A program made the position numbers and the translations under genes. From Nostoc sp. FACHB-280 (lineage in GTDB: Bacteria > Cyanobacteriota > Cyanobacteriia > Cyanobacteriales > Nostocaceae), in the NCBI RefSeq assembly GCF_014697615.1, contig NZ_JACJSD010000032.1, forward strand, positions 1-64,000: a DNA stretch of 64,000 nt. The letters are read 5' to 3'. Each line of letters starts with the position of its first letter. The stretch's first letter is position 1. Below the pieces are notes generated by a model. That model worked only from the letters and a program-made list of their open reading frames with translations. It was not told the DNA's origin and did not search any database. Below, piece by piece: positions 35,824 through 46,680 of the stretch.

Positions 35824-36861
35824 TCAATAGGGATCAGAATTAAACCTCCCCCGCTTCACACTCCTAAAGTAATAACCGCGATTTGGTGGATTTCTCAGGT
35901 CGAATGTATCGCCACTGGGAACCCGCCAAATTTTATAGTCATGGTAAGTCAGAGGTGTCCGGGGTTTACATACCTCCGGTGGGTGGTCTCCTAGAACAAA
36001 GTAGGCGGCGTTTCTCCCCATCACCTTAGCTAGACCATATTTATCTATGACAAGGGATGTCTCCTCACTAATAGCTATTCCTAAAACACGGTTAGCTTTG
36101 CCATCCTGAATTTGTCGCGCAATAAAAGCCATAATGCGACCCATACGTTTGCGGCTATCGAAGTGGGTATCGATGATGGTTCCGCGCAAATGACCCCATT
36201 GAAAAAAATCATAAGAAAAGGTGATGTTTCGATAAGGGTCTTCGAGTATTTCTCTGGTTTCTATGCTGTCTTCGCAGGCACAAGAATCGTAGATATACTC
36301 ACTGTGAATCATTGCACCTGCACTCGTCCCGCCAATTGCACCGCCTCTAGCGTAGACTTCTCGCACAGCGTTTTCTAGTCTGGTGTTTTTCCAACTGCGG
36401 ATATATTGACATTGGTCTCCCCCAGCAAAGAAAACTACGCCAGCTTTTCTAACTTTGGTGACGATATCTTCGCGGTTGGCATCATTGCGGTTACTAATGA
36501 TGAGTGTTTTGACTGAGTTCACACCTCTCATACCGTAAATCAGGTGATTGTAATCTTCACTGCCATAGGCGCGGAGAACTACCACATCAACTTTATTGGC
36601 GCTGCTGCTAGTATCTCCACGAACTTGGTCAATCATCCATTGAATAGCCTTCTCAACATCAGGGCCACCGCCGCCTAAGTTTAGTACGGGGCCAGCTAGA
36701 CGAGGAAGGTGGGAAAGGGGCGGAACAACATCAACAGTGTTGTCAATGAAGTGGCGTTTCAGGTATGCTGTAAGACGGGTTATTAAACTGGCACCCATCC
36801 TTAACAACACAGTTCCCAAATTCTTCCAGAACTTTGCTATATCTGGGAATGCCTTCGTCAT
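35824..36861 (-). CDS. Cyanophycinase-like peptidase (S51 family)
   Basis: A 345-residue serine peptidase-like protein read from the ATG at 36861 (a TTG at 36879 would add 6 residues). The nucleophile is S180 in GTSAGA; FFAGGDQCQYIRSW and the block DTHFDSRKRMGRIMAF complete the S51 signature. Cyanophycinase releases beta-Asp-Arg from cyanophycin, the nitrogen store of cyanobacteria; this protein has an extra basic/hydrophobic N-terminal 50 residues and diverges from the classical CphB, so another isoaspartyl peptide may be the substrate. It stands alone here; no cphA is nearby. Confidence 0.82.
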   Translation of the reverse strand: MTKAFPDIAKFWKNLGTVLLRMGASLITRLTAYLKRHFIDNTVDVVPPLSHLPRLAGPVLNLGGGGPDVEKAIQWMIDQVRGDTSSSANKVDVVVLRAYGSEDYNHLIYGMRGVNSVKTLIISNRNDANREDIVTKVRKAGVVFFAGGDQCQYIRSWKNTRLENAVREVYARGGAIGGTSAGAMIHSEYIYDSCACEDSIETREILEDPYRNITFSYDFFQWGHLRGTIIDTHFDSRKRMGRIMAFIARQIQDGKANRVLGIAISEETSLVIDKYGLAKVMGRNAAYFVLGDHPPEVCKPRTPLTYHDYKIWRVPSGDTFDLRNPPNRGYYFRSVKRGRFNSDPY

Positions 36862-37024
36862 ACTAACTTTATAGAGCAAACTGCATTTACTGTTTACTCT
36901 CGCATCAGAAGGCTTGAAATTCCCAGCGTACAGGTCTTGTAATGTTTTTTAACGTCAAATAGTCCAGAGTAATCATTTATTCTCTGGTTTAGGGCCAGTA
37001 TGCTCAGTTTTACTCTGTGTTTAA

Positions 37025-38212
37025 TTACCAGACAACTTGCGATCGCTCCTGTACCACTCGCTGATAAACTGACTCTGTTTGCTGGGCTAGTTTTGACCAG
37101 CTAAAGCGGCGTTCTAAATCTTCGTAAGCGTTATCTACCAGCCATTGCCGATATCCGGGGTTTTTCAAAACCTCCAAAATTCCCCATGCTAAGGAATCAG
37201 GATCATTTACCCCAGTGACGATACCTGTTTTGGTATGCTGAACAACTTCCGGGAAACCACCCGTGTCAGAGACTACTACGGGTACGCGCGATGCAAAGCT
37301 TTCTAAAGCCACAATACCAAAGGGTTCATAAAAACTAGGGAATACAGCACAGTCGGCGATGGTTTGGAATTTATCTAAGTATTCATCAGATAAGAAACCA
37401 GTAAAGTAGCATTTCTCCCAAATGCCTAAATCTGCGGCTTGGCGTTTAAGATGATCGGTATTACCGCCACCAATAATCACAAATTTGACGTAACCACCCA
37501 TCTCTGCAAGAACTTTGGGTGCAGCATTTAATAATACTGGTACACCTTTTTCATAAGTCATCCGCCCGACATAGTAAACAATTTTTTCCCCATCTTCGGC
37601 AAATTGGCGGCGAAAATCTTGCGCGTGAAAATCTTCGTGATGCTGTTTTTTCTCTGGACGGATACCGTTATAAATCACATCGATTTTATCCCAAGGGCTG
37701 CTGAGGGCGCGTTCTACCTCCCGGCGCATATAGTCTGTACAAACGATAACTCGCCAAGCATCGAAAGCAAGTAAGTTTTCTTTGCCATGAATATAACGTT
37801 GAATATCGTTATGAATTCCGTTATAGCGTCCATGTTCTGTGGCGTGAATTGTTGCAATTAAAGGAATTTTAAAAGTATGCTTGAGGGCGATCGCAGCATC
37901 ACCTACTAACCAATCATGGGCATGGATGATATCAAACGGCCCTTCCTCCAAAATTAACTTACCACCGTGATGACCCATGCTTTGGTTAAGATTGACAATC
38001 CAGTGAAAAAAGTCATTACTATGTCCTACTGGTACCCGATGCACATTTATGCCTTCCACTACCTCATACATCGGTGCTTGACCAAATTCCACTGTAATTA
38101 AGTGAATTTCATGTCCTAACTTAGCTATTTCTGGATACAACTCAGCTACGTGTCTCGCAATACCGCCGACTATTCTTGGTGGAAATTCCCAACTTAATAC
38201 AAGTATTTTCAT
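37025..38212 (-). CDS. GT4 family glycosyltransferase
   Basis: A 395-residue GT-B enzyme. N-terminal signature WEFPPRIVGGIARHVAEL (8-25) with glycine loop; the central PGRMTYEKGV-type motif is YVGRMTYEKGVP, and the C-terminal E-x7-E motif is in YEPFGIVALESF, with DTGGFPEVVQ. These are retaining GT4 features (nucleotide-sugar donor, two Rossmann folds). The donor and acceptor are unknown; this branch resembles glycogen/starch-synthase-like and sucrose-type GT4 enzymes. GGAG 10 bases before the ATG supports the start. Confidence 0.88.
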   Translation of the reverse strand: MKILVLSWEFPPRIVGGIARHVAELYPEIAKLGHEIHLITVEFGQAPMYEVVEGINVHRVPVGHSNDFFHWIVNLNQSMGHHGGKLILEEGPFDIIHAHDWLVGDAAIALKHTFKIPLIATIHATEHGRYNGIHNDIQRYIHGKENLLAFDAWRVIVCTDYMRREVERALSSPWDKIDVIYNGIRPEKKQHHEDFHAQDFRRQFAEDGEKIVYYVGRMTYEKGVPVLLNAAPKVLAEMGGYVKFVIIGGGNTDHLKRQAADLGIWEKCYFTGFLSDEYLDKFQTIADCAVFPSFYEPFGIVALESFASRVPVVVSDTGGFPEVVQHTKTGIVTGVNDPDSLAWGILEVLKNPGYRQWLVDNAYEDLERRFSWSKLAQQTESVYQRVVQERSQVVW

Positions 38213-38640
38213 GTACTAAAATCTCCAAATTTTTATAAATTTCTCAAAAAACTAGCTGTATCTCAAAAATACAAGGAGAAGAAATCTATTGAGTCGGTAT
38301 GTTTACCAAAGTTTTCTAATTTTTTAATAATTTTAGGGATAGATCACAGGTTATCAAGGTTGGGCAAATTAGCAAATACCTTATGAAACTTACTAGATTA
38401 ATTGATAAATGTTCCTAGTGTATGGAGTATCTAACCCCTCTTTCAAGTTTTAGTACTGCTTGTTTTCATGCTTGAGTAAAAACCATCAGGAAATAAATCA
38501 ACGGTATCTTGCACCATTCTCAATGAATCCTGATTTGCTTAACACCCACACCACTGTGATAGTCTCTTTACTGTAACTTTGCATAAGTTATACCCAAAGC
38601 TACGTAGTAAACAAATTTTAAACCTTGGGTGGAAAGAGTC
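38213..38640. other. Divergent intergenic region without a recognisable feature
   Basis: About 430 bp of AT-rich sequence holding the promoters of the glycosyltransferase and the secreted protein gene. No hairpin of note and no small gene seen. Confidence 0.55.
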
Positions 38641-39150
38641 ATGCAATCTATACCAATCAAGTTCTACAGACGAGTTCTGCTGACTGTTGCGATATCTGTT
38701 ATGGGCATAATAGCGTCTTCTCCAGCTACGTTGACAGCACCTACGAAAACTCAACTATTGTCTCGAAAATGTACAACTAGTGGTTATATTGGACGAAGGC
38801 AAAGAGATGTATCTATCGGTAGAGAAGTATACACTAGTCAATTTAATATGATTGCTAACTCTAACGAAAAGTTAAGAGCTAGGGTTGCTTGCGACATTAC
38901 CAAACCTCAGCCTGGTGCATTTAAAACACTATATCTTGAGATGGGGGTTGATGATGCAGATAGAAATTCTGACACAGTAGTAACTGTATTTTTCAACGGC
39001 GAAGAGGTTTTAAATAAAGCTGTTCAAAAAGGGCCTGTTAAAAAAGTATCTTTAGATGTGCGTAATGTACGCAGTGCTACTATTGAAGTCTGGACTCCTG
39101 ATAGGTATGGAAATTCTGTCCACTTCGTTAAAGCTGAACTTTTAAAATGA
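38641..39150 (+). CDS. Secreted beta-sandwich protein of unknown function
   Basis: A 169-residue protein read from the ATG at 38641 (GGAAAG 6 bases upstream; a GTG at 38629 is less likely). It has a signal peptide with a hydrophobic core about 11-30 and a mature domain of alternating strands (RVACDITKPQPGAFKTLYLEMGV, DTVVTVFFNGEEVLNKAV, SATIEVWTP). The pattern, with -VFFNGEEV- and terminal -FVKAEL-, recalls NPCBM-like carbohydrate-binding sandwiches, but that is a weak impression. Three conserved-looking Cys are absent or few, so it is not disulfide-rich. Confidence 0.6.
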   Translation: MQSIPIKFYRRVLLTVAISVMGIIASSPATLTAPTKTQLLSRKCTTSGYIGRRQRDVSIGREVYTSQFNMIANSNEKLRARVACDITKPQPGAFKTLYLEMGVDDADRNSDTVVTVFFNGEEVLNKAVQKGPVKKVSLDVRNVRSATIEVWTPDRYGNSVHFVKAELLK

Positions 39151-39192
39151 TCTTCAGCTTATTGCAGGCATACTTTAATAATTAAAACAGGT

Positions 39193-39235
39193 GTAGCGAC
39201 AATTCATGAAGAATTGTCGCTACAGTAATTTTTTC
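39193..39235 (+). terminator. Intrinsic terminator after the secreted protein gene
   Basis: Perfect 13-bp stem GTAGCGACAATTC (39193-39205) / GAATTGTCGCTAC (39211-39223) with a 5-base loop, followed by AGTAATTTTTTC. The stem sequence resembles a repeat family common in Nostoc-type genomes. Confidence 0.8.
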
Positions 39236-39282
39236 AGGTTAAGTTCTAACTGATCAATTGTGAGTAGGTAAAATTTCCCTGA

Positions 39283-41094
39283 TCAATTTTGATCTAACCG
39301 TAAGACTGCCATAAAAGCTTCTTGGGGTACATCTACTGTACCTACTGCTTTCATCCGCTTTTTACCTTTGGCTTGCTTCTGCAACAGTTTTTTCTTGCGG
39401 CTGATGTCACCGCCGTAACACTTGGCGAGTACATCTTTGCGTAAGGCGGGAATATGTTCACTGGCGATGACTTTACTACCAATGGCGGCTTGAATTGGCA
39501 CTTTAAATTGATGGCGGGGAATTAATTCTTTGAGTTTCTCAGCCATTGACCGCCCGACGTTATAAGCTTTATCGCGGTGGACAATCATTGCTAAAGAATC
39601 CACGGGGTCGCCGTTAATCATGATATCTAGCTTTACCAGGGGATTTTCGCGGTAGCCAATGATATGGTATTCCATACTGGCATAACCGCGCGATCGCGAT
39701 TTCATTTGGTCAAAAAAGTCGGTGACAACTTCTGCCAAGGGTATCTCATAAGTTAAGGTGGTGCGCCCTTGGGTGAGATATTTCATATCTTTGAAAATAC
39801 CACGGCGATTTTGTGACAACTCCATCAATGTGCCGACAAAACCCTCCGGTGTAATCATCTCTACCTGTACGTAGGGTTCTTCGATTTTCTCACGGTCATT
39901 AGGTGCTGGCAAATGGCTGGGATTATCAATATATAATTCCTCGCCCTTAATAGTAGTGACTTTATAAACCACCGAAGGCGCAGTAATAATTAAATCCAAG
40001 TCATACTCACGCTCTAATCGTTCCTGCACGATTTCCATGTGCAGTAACCCCAGGAACCCACACCGGAAACCAAAACCCATCGCGCTCGAAGTTTCTGGTT
40101 CGTAGTGCAGCGCCGCATCATTGAGCCTGAGCTTTTCTAAAGCTTCCCGCAAGTCTTCAAATTGGTCAGCATCGATAGGGAACATCCCACAAAAAACCAT
40201 TGGGTTGGCTTCTGTGTACCCTGGTAAGGGGTCTGCGGCTTTGGCATTAGATAAGGTAATGGTATCGCCTACCCGCGCATCTGCTACGGCTTTAATGGCG
40301 GCTGCCAAATAACCCACTTCCCCGGCGTGGAGGTCATCAACTTGCTTTTGGGTGGGAGATAGAACACCCAACTCATCGATTTCGTATTCCTTGCCGGAAG
40401 CCATCAGATAAATGCGATCGCCTTTTTTCACGCGCCCATCCATCACCCGGAAGTAGACAATTACCCCCCGATAGGGATCGTAATAGCTATCAAAAATTAA
40501 CGCCCGTAAACGTTCATTAACTCTATCGGGTGCGGGTGGAATCCGTTCCACAATCGTCTCTAAAATCTCATCAATCCCAATTCCTTCTTTGGCTGAAGCG
40601 AGAATTGCCCCACTGCAATCAAGACCGATAATTTCTTCAATTTCGCTAATTACCCGGTCTGGTTCGGCACCAGGCAGGTCAATTTTATTCAAAACTGGAA
40701 TAATTTCCAAGTTATGCTCTAACGCCAAGTAGACATTCGCCAGAGTTTGCGCTTCTACACCTTGAGACGCATCTACAACTAACAGCGCCCCTTCACAAGC
40801 CGCCAAACTGCGGGACACCTCATAAGAAAAGTCTACGTGTCCGGGAGTGTCAATTAAATTTAATACATACTGCTGACCATCTTTAGCAGTGTAATTCATC
40901 CGGGCAGCTTGCAGCTTAATGGTAATGCCGCGCTCCCGTTCTAAATCCATATTGTCGAGAAACTGCTCCTTCATCTGTCGTTGATCAACAGTGCCGGTAG
41001 CTTGCAACAGGCGATCGGCCAGGGTTGATTTCCCGTGATCAATGTGAGCAATAATACAGAAATTGCGAATGCGAACTGCGGGAACGTCAGTCAT
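39283..41094 (-). CDS. lepA: Translation elongation factor 4 (LepA)
   Basis: A 603-residue GTPase that back-translocates or stabilises ribosomes. G1 P-loop AHIDHGKST (16-24), G3 DTPGHVDF, G4 NKID, then EF-G-like domains II, III and V and the LepA-specific C-terminal domain (HIGYREN-like [43 protein letters not shown]). The length matches the family. Stands alone with its 3' end facing the secreted protein terminator. Confidence 0.97.
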   Translation of the reverse strand: MTDVPAVRIRNFCIIAHIDHGKSTLADRLLQATGTVDQRQMKEQFLDNMDLERERGITIKLQAARMNYTAKDGQQYVLNLIDTPGHVDFSYEVSRSLAACEGALLVVDASQGVEAQTLANVYLALEHNLEIIPVLNKIDLPGAEPDRVISEIEEIIGLDCSGAILASAKEGIGIDEILETIVERIPPAPDRVNERLRALIFDSYYDPYRGVIVYFRVMDGRVKKGDRIYLMASGKEYEIDELGVLSPTQKQVDDLHAGEVGYLAAAIKAVADARVGDTITLSNAKAADPLPGYTEANPMVFCGMFPIDADQFEDLREALEKLRLNDAALHYEPETSSAMGFGFRCGFLGLLHMEIVQERLEREYDLDLIITAPSVVYKVTTIKGEELYIDNPSHLPAPNDREKIEEPYVQVEMITPEGFVGTLMELSQNRRGIFKDMKYLTQGRTTLTYEIPLAEVVTDFFDQMKSRSRGYASMEYHIIGYRENPLVKLDIMINGDPVDSLAMIVHRDKAYNVGRSMAEKLKELIPRHQFKVPIQAAIGSKVIASEHIPALRKDVLAKCYGGDISRKKKLLQKQAKGKKRMKAVGTVDVPQEAFMAVLRLDQN

Positions 41095-41686
41095 ATACTA
41101 TCTTTGCTGAAGCAGCAACCAAGGTTATAAAGAGCGATTTACTTAATGTATTTTAATGCTTTCTTTGCCAAGACGCTGCTATTTAGGAGAGGGAGTGGGG
41201 AGTTGGGAGGTGTGGGAGGGGTGGGAGACAAGGGAGACAAGGGGGACAAGGGGGACAAGGGGGACAAGGTAGATAAGTCTGTAGCATGGCAAATGACTAA
41301 TAACTAATGACCAATGACAAATGACTATTGACCCTTAAGTATTTTGCAAATCTATATAAAGTCTCTATAATTAAGTCTATTTTTCCTTGCAGGTATTGAA
41401 CAGTCAGCAGCGTACAATAAAGATATATAAGTACATAGTGTAGGGATCGTGGGCAGTTACACCTCGTAAATGCTCGGATCTACTGATTTACTGACAAAAC
41501 TTCTAGAGCATTGAAAGAGTGAGTTCTATGAAAATTGCCACTTAAAAATTTCAAGCTGTTATTTTTGGTGAGAGTTCGGGGAACTATGTATCTATACCTT
41601 TAAGATTTGTCAGTAAACTAACCCGAAACTTGAGTAGAACTACTTTACAAAGCTTTGGAGAAAACAAATTCAGAGTATATAAACCT
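41095..41686. other. Intergenic region dominated by short tandem repeats
   Basis: Holds GGGGACAA-type heptamer/octamer repeats at 41187-41274 and a CTAATGAC-type repeat at 41290-41332. Both are short-tandem-repeat classes typical of filamentous cyanobacteria. The remaining right part is AT-rich and must hold the promoter of the ribbon-helix-helix gene. Confidence 0.7.
41187..41274. repeat. Short tandem repeat array, GGGGACAA units
   Basis: G-rich leader (GGGAGTGGGG...) followed by five or more ACAAGGGGG-like units, ending in ACAAGGTAGATAAG. The same ACAAGGTAG unit occurs at 9131-9154. Confidence 0.8.
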
Positions 41687-41923
41687 ATGAATATGAAAGA
41701 GAGAGCTACCGAAGGGGAGCAAAGACAAGGCGATAAGGTAGAAATTGCTGTCCGCCTAGATTCTGAGCTATTAGAGCAAATTCAGCATCTTACCAATGAT
41801 CCTAGCAAAGTCATTGAGGTAGCAATTCGCCAATGGTTACGGGGTGAGATTCATAGAGATGATGAACTGACACGGACTCCTTATCGCACACCTGTACCAC
41901 CTAGAGGTGAGTGGAATGATTGA
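41687..41923 (+). CDS. Ribbon-helix-helix-like small protein
   Basis: Read from the ATG at 41687 the product is 78 residues: a polar head (RATEGEQRQGDK), then VEIAVRLDSELLEQIQHLTNDPSKVIEVAIRQWLRGEI, which has the strand-helix-helix pattern of a RHH DNA-binding domain or antitoxin-like protein. A TTG at 41630 would add 19 residues without a ribosome-binding site. No toxin gene is adjacent, so it is more likely a stand-alone regulator. Start uncertain. Confidence 0.6.
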   Translation: MNMKERATEGEQRQGDKVEIAVRLDSELLEQIQHLTNDPSKVIEVAIRQWLRGEIHRDDELTRTPYRTPVPPRGEWND

Positions 41924-42072
41924 CAGCCACAAACAAGCTTTTCATAGACAAGAACACCAAGGTCAATCATCTTATTCACAACAGTCAAAACACCCAATGT
42001 AAGTCTGCAAAAGCTATCAACAGCTTTTGCAAACCTGTATTGAGTTGCCACTTGTCTACCCAACTCGATTAA

Positions 42073-43827
42073 ATGACTATTACTGCCAACTCCCAATTGC
42101 CAAACTTATTTTCTCAAAATCTGGAAGACATAGCTAATCAAACAAATGGCTCGTCACCAGCTCTCGGTGCTGAGTTGGTGTATGTGCAGGATGGGTCAGG
42201 CCGCTACCTGACATTTTATTGGCAGCGTAGTGAAGTTCTGGGATTAAACCCTGAGCAAATAGTCAGCAGCCATGAAGAGGAAATTTTTGCTCCTGTGGAT
42301 AAGGTAGCCTATTTGGAACGATTGCACCGAATTTTAGCAAGTTTGGTGCCAGAAAAGTTTCAATGTTGGTTTCGCTACCAGCAAGAGTTGTATGAGTTGG
42401 AGTTAGTAATTTGTCCAATCATACCGCCACTGGGAACTGCCGCCACTACAGTTATAGTGATGGGGCGGTTATTACAGGCGACAGTGAATCAACAAGAAAT
42501 CAGTAATATACCCAAAGCGCCTACACCAATCGAGTTGGCTTTACGTTCGCAACAACATCAAAAACTAGTAACGAAAATTACTAGAAATATTCGGCGAACT
42601 TTGGACTTAGACATTATTTGGCAACAAACAGTAGATAGTTTGGGTAAAGCACTCAAACTAGAACGTTGCATTATCTGTCCCTATCAGCCCTCTAGCTCTA
42701 AAGTACGTGTCATAGCAGAGTACCATCAGCCAGAACGCAGTTCGATGCTTGGCTTAGAAATAGATGTCGCTTCTGAGCCAGCATTTGCCCAAGCATTAGC
42801 CACTTTAGAACCTGTGGTGATGGAGGTATCACAATATGCACTGTGTCCACAGCAGAAAGTTTTAGTAGTTGCAACCTGCTATCAAGACCAAGCCAATGGT
42901 TTGATTGCTGTGGCTGTGCGAGATGAATGCTATCCTCTCACAAAAGCTGAACTGGAATTAGCCAAAGAAGTAGCTGATCAATTAGGAACTGCGATCGCTC
43001 ATGCTACTTTATATAAAGAATTAGAAGCAGCCAGACAAAAAGCCGAAGAAGCCTCACGCCTCAAAAGTGAATTTTTAGCCAACGTTTCCCACGAAATTCG
43101 TACTCCCCTCAATGGCATGATTGGCTTTCTAAAGCTGATTCTAGAGGGGATGGCAGATGACCCAGAAGAACAGCATCAGTTTCTTTTAGAAGCCCATCAA
43201 TCATCCATTCACCTGCTGAACATCATCAATGATATTTTGGATATTGCCAAAATTGAAGCAGGCAAAATGGAATTAGACTGCGCTCCGGTGAAATTAGATG
43301 AGCTATTTTGTGGTGTAGAAAGTTTCATGCGTCCCCAAGCAGAAATGAAAAACCTCAGCTTTCGGATGCAAATTCCTACCACCTGCGATGAAATTGTTGT
43401 CCAAGGCAATTATCAACGGCTACTCCAAGTCATGCTGAACTTGGTAAACAATGCCATTAAATTTACTCATGAAGGTGGTATAACCATCACATCCGAAATT
43501 GTCCAGAAAAAAGTCAAATTCCAAGAACAGCAATTTCCCGGTATGGTTAGAGTCCGGGTAGCAGATACTGGTATTGGTGTTTCTTTAGACAAGCAAGATA
43601 AATTATTTCAATTATTTTCTCAAGTAGATGGTTCCCGCACTCGCCAATATGGCGGTACAGGTTTGGGGTTGGCAATATCCCAAAAGCTAATTGAAGCGAT
43701 GGGTGGCGAAGTACATTTTTACAGCTTGGGTGAAGGACTAGGTTCAACTGTCACCTTTACTGTACCTTTGTATCATCAACCAGTGATTGTTTCTTCTAGT
43801 GATGGTAACTTAGATTGTGCTTGTTGA
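42073..43827 (+). CDS. Soluble PAS-GAF sensor histidine kinase
   Basis: A 584-residue kinase without membrane segments. A PAS-like domain (residues about 18-140, [16 protein letters not shown]), a GAF domain (about 165-315, with [19 protein letters not shown] and [19 protein letters not shown]-like core), a coiled coil, HisKA with H340 ([14 protein letters not shown]) and ATPase domain (N-box [20 protein letters not shown]). No bilin-binding Cys-His motif of phytochromes is evident in the GAF, so its ligand is unknown. No response regulator is adjacent. Confidence 0.88.
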   Translation: MTITANSQLPNLFSQNLEDIANQTNGSSPALGAELVYVQDGSGRYLTFYWQRSEVLGLNPEQIVSSHEEEIFAPVDKVAYLERLHRILASLVPEKFQCWFRYQQELYELELVICPIIPPLGTAATTVIVMGRLLQATVNQQEISNIPKAPTPIELALRSQQHQKLVTKITRNIRRTLDLDIIWQQTVDSLGKALKLERCIICPYQPSSSKVRVIAEYHQPERSSMLGLEIDVASEPAFAQALATLEPVVMEVSQYALCPQQKVLVVATCYQDQANGLIAVAVRDECYPLTKAELELAKEVADQLGTAIAHATLYKELEAARQKAEEASRLKSEFLANVSHEIRTPLNGMIGFLKLILEGMADDPEEQHQFLLEAHQSSIHLLNIINDILDIAKIEAGKMELDCAPVKLDELFCGVESFMRPQAEMKNLSFRMQIPTTCDEIVVQGNYQRLLQVMLNLVNNAIKFTHEGGITITSEIVQKKVKFQEQQFPGMVRVRVADTGIGVSLDKQDKLFQLFSQVDGSRTRQYGGTGLGLAISQKLIEAMGGEVHFYSLGEGLGSTVTFTVPLYHQPVIVSSSDGNLDCAC

Positions 43828-43828
43828 T

Positions 43829-43899
43829 ACAGGTTATAGGTGATAGGTTACAGGTTACAGGTTAGAGTAAAAATACTAGTCCCTAGCCCCTAGCCCCTC
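43829..43899. repeat. Short tandem repeats between two convergent genes
   Basis: AGGTTACAGGTTACAGGTT units (43829-43866) followed by CCCTAGCCCCTAGCCCC (43879-43899), filling the gap between the kinase and proA. A partly complementary CCTGTTACCTGTTACC stands at 45284-45299, beyond proA. Confidence 0.75.
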
Positions 43900-45204
43900 C
43901 TACAAATCGCGGTGAATAAACGCCTTGGCATTTGAGCCGGTGTAACTAGCGACAATATGACCATTACCAGTCATTTGATATTTATAAGTTACCAAGCCTT
44001 CTAAGCCAACAGGGCCACGGGGAGGCATTTGTTGAGTGCTAATACCAACTTCTGCGCCAAAACCATAGCGGAAACCATCAGCAAAGCGTGTAGAACAATT
44101 GTGAAAAACGCCAGCAGAATTTACTAAGCCAAAGAAAGATTCTGCGGTAGCGATATCTTCAGTAATAATTGCGTCGGTGTGGCGAGAACCATATTGGTTA
44201 ATATGAGCGATCGCATCTTCTAAAGAGTCTACAATTTTAACTGACAAAATTAAATCGCTATATTCTGTTTCCCAATCAACTTCGGTAGCTGGGGCAATAT
44301 TTGGTAATATTTCTAAGGTGCGTTGATCACCTTTTAATTCCACATGATTGGTGGCTAAAGCTGCGGCAATTTTGGGTAAAAATTCTCCAGCAATTGCTTG
44401 ATGTACTAATAAAGTTTCAATAGCATTACAAGCAGCCGCATATTGAATTTTCGCATCAACAGTAATTTCTACGGCTTTGTTAATATCAGCAGCTTGATCA
44501 ATATAAGCATGACAAATGCCATCAGCATGACCAAGGACAGGAATGCGGGTATTTTCTTGCACAAACCTGACAAAAGAATTAGAACCTCTAGGAATAATTA
44601 AATCTACATATTTATCTAATTTCAACAGTCCTACAGTTTCTTCCCTTGTGGTGAGTAACTGCACCGCATCAGGACTAACAGCAGTTTGAGATAATCCTTG
44701 TTTAATTGCTTTGACTATGGCTTCACAAGAACGTACAGCTTCTTTACCACATTTGAGAATTACACCATTACCTGATTTAATCGCCAAAGAAACAATTTGA
44801 ATGGCGGCTTCAGGACGGGCTTCAAAAATAATGCCTAACACACCCAAAGGACAAGAGATGCGCTTGAGGACTAAGCCAGTATCGAGTTCGCGGTGAATTT
44901 GGACTTTACCTATTGGATCAGCCAGTTTACCAACATCTCGGACTCCAGCGATCGCATCTCTTAATTTATGTTCATCTAACTGCAACCGTTTATACAGAGG
45001 TTTAGCAATTCCTTCCGCCGCCGCCGCTTGACAGTCAGCCACATTTGCCTGCAATATTTCCTCTCTAGCTGATTCTAACCCTTGGGCGATCGCTGCGATC
45101 GCTTCATTTTTTGCTTCTGTGGAAAGAATAGCCAATTTACTTGCAGCCGCGCGAGTTTTTTCGGCAATGCTAACTAGGGATGGTGCAACTTCAACAATGG
45201 TCAT
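43900..45204 (-). CDS. proA: Glutamate-5-semialdehyde dehydrogenase
   Basis: A 434-residue NADPH-dependent enzyme (gamma-glutamyl phosphate reductase) for proline synthesis. Signature regions: [32 protein letters not shown], the catalytic Cys in [13 protein letters not shown], and VSTQ-type [18 protein letters not shown] near the C-terminus. Length fits the family (about 415-435). Stands alone; proB is not in this window. Confidence 0.97.
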   Translation of the reverse strand: MTIVEVAPSLVSIAEKTRAAASKLAILSTEAKNEAIAAIAQGLESAREEILQANVADCQAAAAEGIAKPLYKRLQLDEHKLRDAIAGVRDVGKLADPIGKVQIHRELDTGLVLKRISCPLGVLGIIFEARPEAAIQIVSLAIKSGNGVILKCGKEAVRSCEAIVKAIKQGLSQTAVSPDAVQLLTTREETVGLLKLDKYVDLIIPRGSNSFVRFVQENTRIPVLGHADGICHAYIDQAADINKAVEITVDAKIQYAAACNAIETLLVHQAIAGEFLPKIAAALATNHVELKGDQRTLEILPNIAPATEVDWETEYSDLILSVKIVDSLEDAIAHINQYGSRHTDAIITEDIATAESFFGLVNSAGVFHNCSTRFADGFRYGFGAEVGISTQQMPPRGPVGLEGLVTYKYQMTGNGHIVASYTGSNAKAFIHRDL

Positions 45205-45301
45205 GAGAAAAAATAACTCTTAATTATGGTAGAAACATTTATTTTCCATCCTATAGCAATCTGATTTCCACTGTTGCCTCTTCCCTGTTACCTGTTACCT
45301 T

Positions 45302-46225
45302 TCATCTTGCCCATTGTTCCAAGATATAAGCATAAAAAGCATCTTTATCAACAGTATCCATTGCATAAATTTTCCGCCCACCGGGAACAACTTTCGTCCG
45401 TCCTTGACTTAAGCCGGTGGTAATAATTTCAGTTTCCCACTGTCGCAGTTGATAAAATTCTGGGTGTCCTAAATAAGCCGTCGCCAACACATCCCAAAAA
45501 TAATAATCTTGGGGAATTACCAGTGCGTAACATTGTCCGGCTAAATCAGAGATGGGATAGTGACGTTGTTTGCCCATTTTGTACACAATATCTGATGTCA
45601 CTGGGACATTGTTAGTTAAATCTAACGGACACATAATAATTTCAATTTGGGTTTGCCAAACTCGCGCGGCGGAAACTGCATCCCAATAAACATTCCATTC
45701 CGCCGAACCATCTTGTCCGGCTTCTAAACTTTTTTCGACATTACCACCAACATTCAACGCGCCACCCATCCAAACAATTCTTTGAATTTTGGCTTCAATG
45801 TCTGGTGCTTTATCTAATGCCACTGCAACTGTCGTTAATGGCCCTGTTACCATCAGCGTTACTGGTGTTGGTGCTTCTCGTAACACCCGCACCATAAAAT
45901 CTTGTCCAGGTTCGGCAACCAAAGGTGTATTAATAGTATCCTGCTGGTTAAGAATGGGCAGATGATCAACAATAAACGAATCACGTCGATAAAGTCGAGG
46001 GAAAGGATTAATACCGCGTACTGTACTTTCGGCAACTGGGATGTGAGAAAATCCCATCAAATCAATGATTTTACGTGTCGCACTAACGGCAGGTTGAACA
46101 TAACAATCAGCAGGAGTGACGACAACACCAAGCAATTCTATATGATCCATCGTCAACAGCAGCATAGTTGCTAGATAATCATCTACACCACCATCGTGAT
46201 CCATTAATACCAGTTGTTTTGACAT
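45302..46225 (-). CDS. Nucleoside hydrolase (inosine/uridine-preferring family)
   Basis: A 307-residue enzyme that splits nucleosides into base and ribose, read from the ATG at 46225. The Ca2+-binding motif is DHDGGVDD (about 8-15), followed by VMVTGPLTTVAVALD and the DAVSAARV/ W-M-G-G-A block; a late Asp in MDTVDKDAFY fits the family pattern. The upstream frame extension to 46357 lacks family resemblance and would overlap the deaminase gene. The start lies just 16 bp from the divergent cytosine deaminase start. With the deaminase and ribokinase next to it, it makes a salvage cluster. Confidence 0.9.
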   Translation of the reverse strand: MSKQLVLMDHDGGVDDYLATMLLLTMDHIELLGVVVTPADCYVQPAVSATRKIIDLMGFSHIPVAESTVRGINPFPRLYRRDSFIVDHLPILNQQDTINTPLVAEPGQDFMVRVLREAPTPVTLMVTGPLTTVAVALDKAPDIEAKIQRIVWMGGALNVGGNVEKSLEAGQDGSAEWNVYWDAVSAARVWQTQIEIIMCPLDLTNNVPVTSDIVYKMGKQRHYPISDLAGQCYALVIPQDYYFWDVLATAYLGHPEFYQLRQWETEIITTGLSQGRTKVVPGGRKIYAMDTVDKDAFYAYILEQWAR

Positions 46226-46241
46226 AAAGGAGAATAAGAGA

Positions 46242-46673
46242 ATGGATGAATTTATGCAAGCTGCGATCGCAGAAGCTAGACAAAGTAGACAAGAAGGTGG
46301 AATTCCTATCGGTTCCGTTCTCGTCAAGGATGGCGAGATTCTTGGTAGAGGACACAATAAGCGCGTCCAAGACGGCGATCCTGTTACCCATGCCGAAATT
46401 GATTGTCTCCGTAACGCTGGCAGAATTGGCAGTTACAGAGGTACCACCCTATATTCAACCTTAATGCCGTGCTATTTGTGCGCCGGAGCGGTTGTGCAGT
46501 TTGGTATCAAAAAAGTCATCGCCGGCGAATCTCGCACATTTCCTGGTGCGAAAGAATTTATGGTATCTCACGGCGTGGAAGTAATTGATTTAAATTTAGA
46601 TGAATGCGAACAAATGATGAGTGACTTTATTCAAACCAACCCCGAACTCTGGAATGAAGATATTGGGAAATAG
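46242..46673 (+). CDS. Cytosine deaminase (Fcy1-like zinc deaminase)
   Basis: A 143-residue zinc enzyme of the cytidine-deaminase fold: zinc ligands H-x-E in VTHAEIDCL and PC-x2-C in MPCYLCAGAVVQFGIKKVI. The C-terminus FIQTNPELWNEDIGK closely follows yeast cytosine deaminase Fcy1 (compare -W-x-E-D-I-G-), so cytosine to uracil is the best guess; guanine or tRNA deamination is less likely. AAAGGAGAATAAGAGA precedes the ATG (or an ATG slightly upstream). Divergent from the nucleoside hydrolase, convergent with ribokinase. Confidence 0.88.
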   Translation: MDEFMQAAIAEARQSRQEGGIPIGSVLVKDGEILGRGHNKRVQDGDPVTHAEIDCLRNAGRIGSYRGTTLYSTLMPCYLCAGAVVQFGIKKVIAGESRTFPGAKEFMVSHGVEVIDLNLDECEQMMSDFIQTNPELWNEDIGK

Positions 46674-46680
46674 TCATTTG

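Noticed and set aside
41187-41274. Tandem repeats as a possible CRISPR or origin
   Set aside because: Units are 7-9 bases, without spacers or DnaA boxes; they match known short tandem repeat classes.
41687-41923. RHH protein as antitoxin of a toxin-antitoxin pair
   Set aside because: No small toxin-like gene lies next to it; the neighbours are a kinase and a repeat region.
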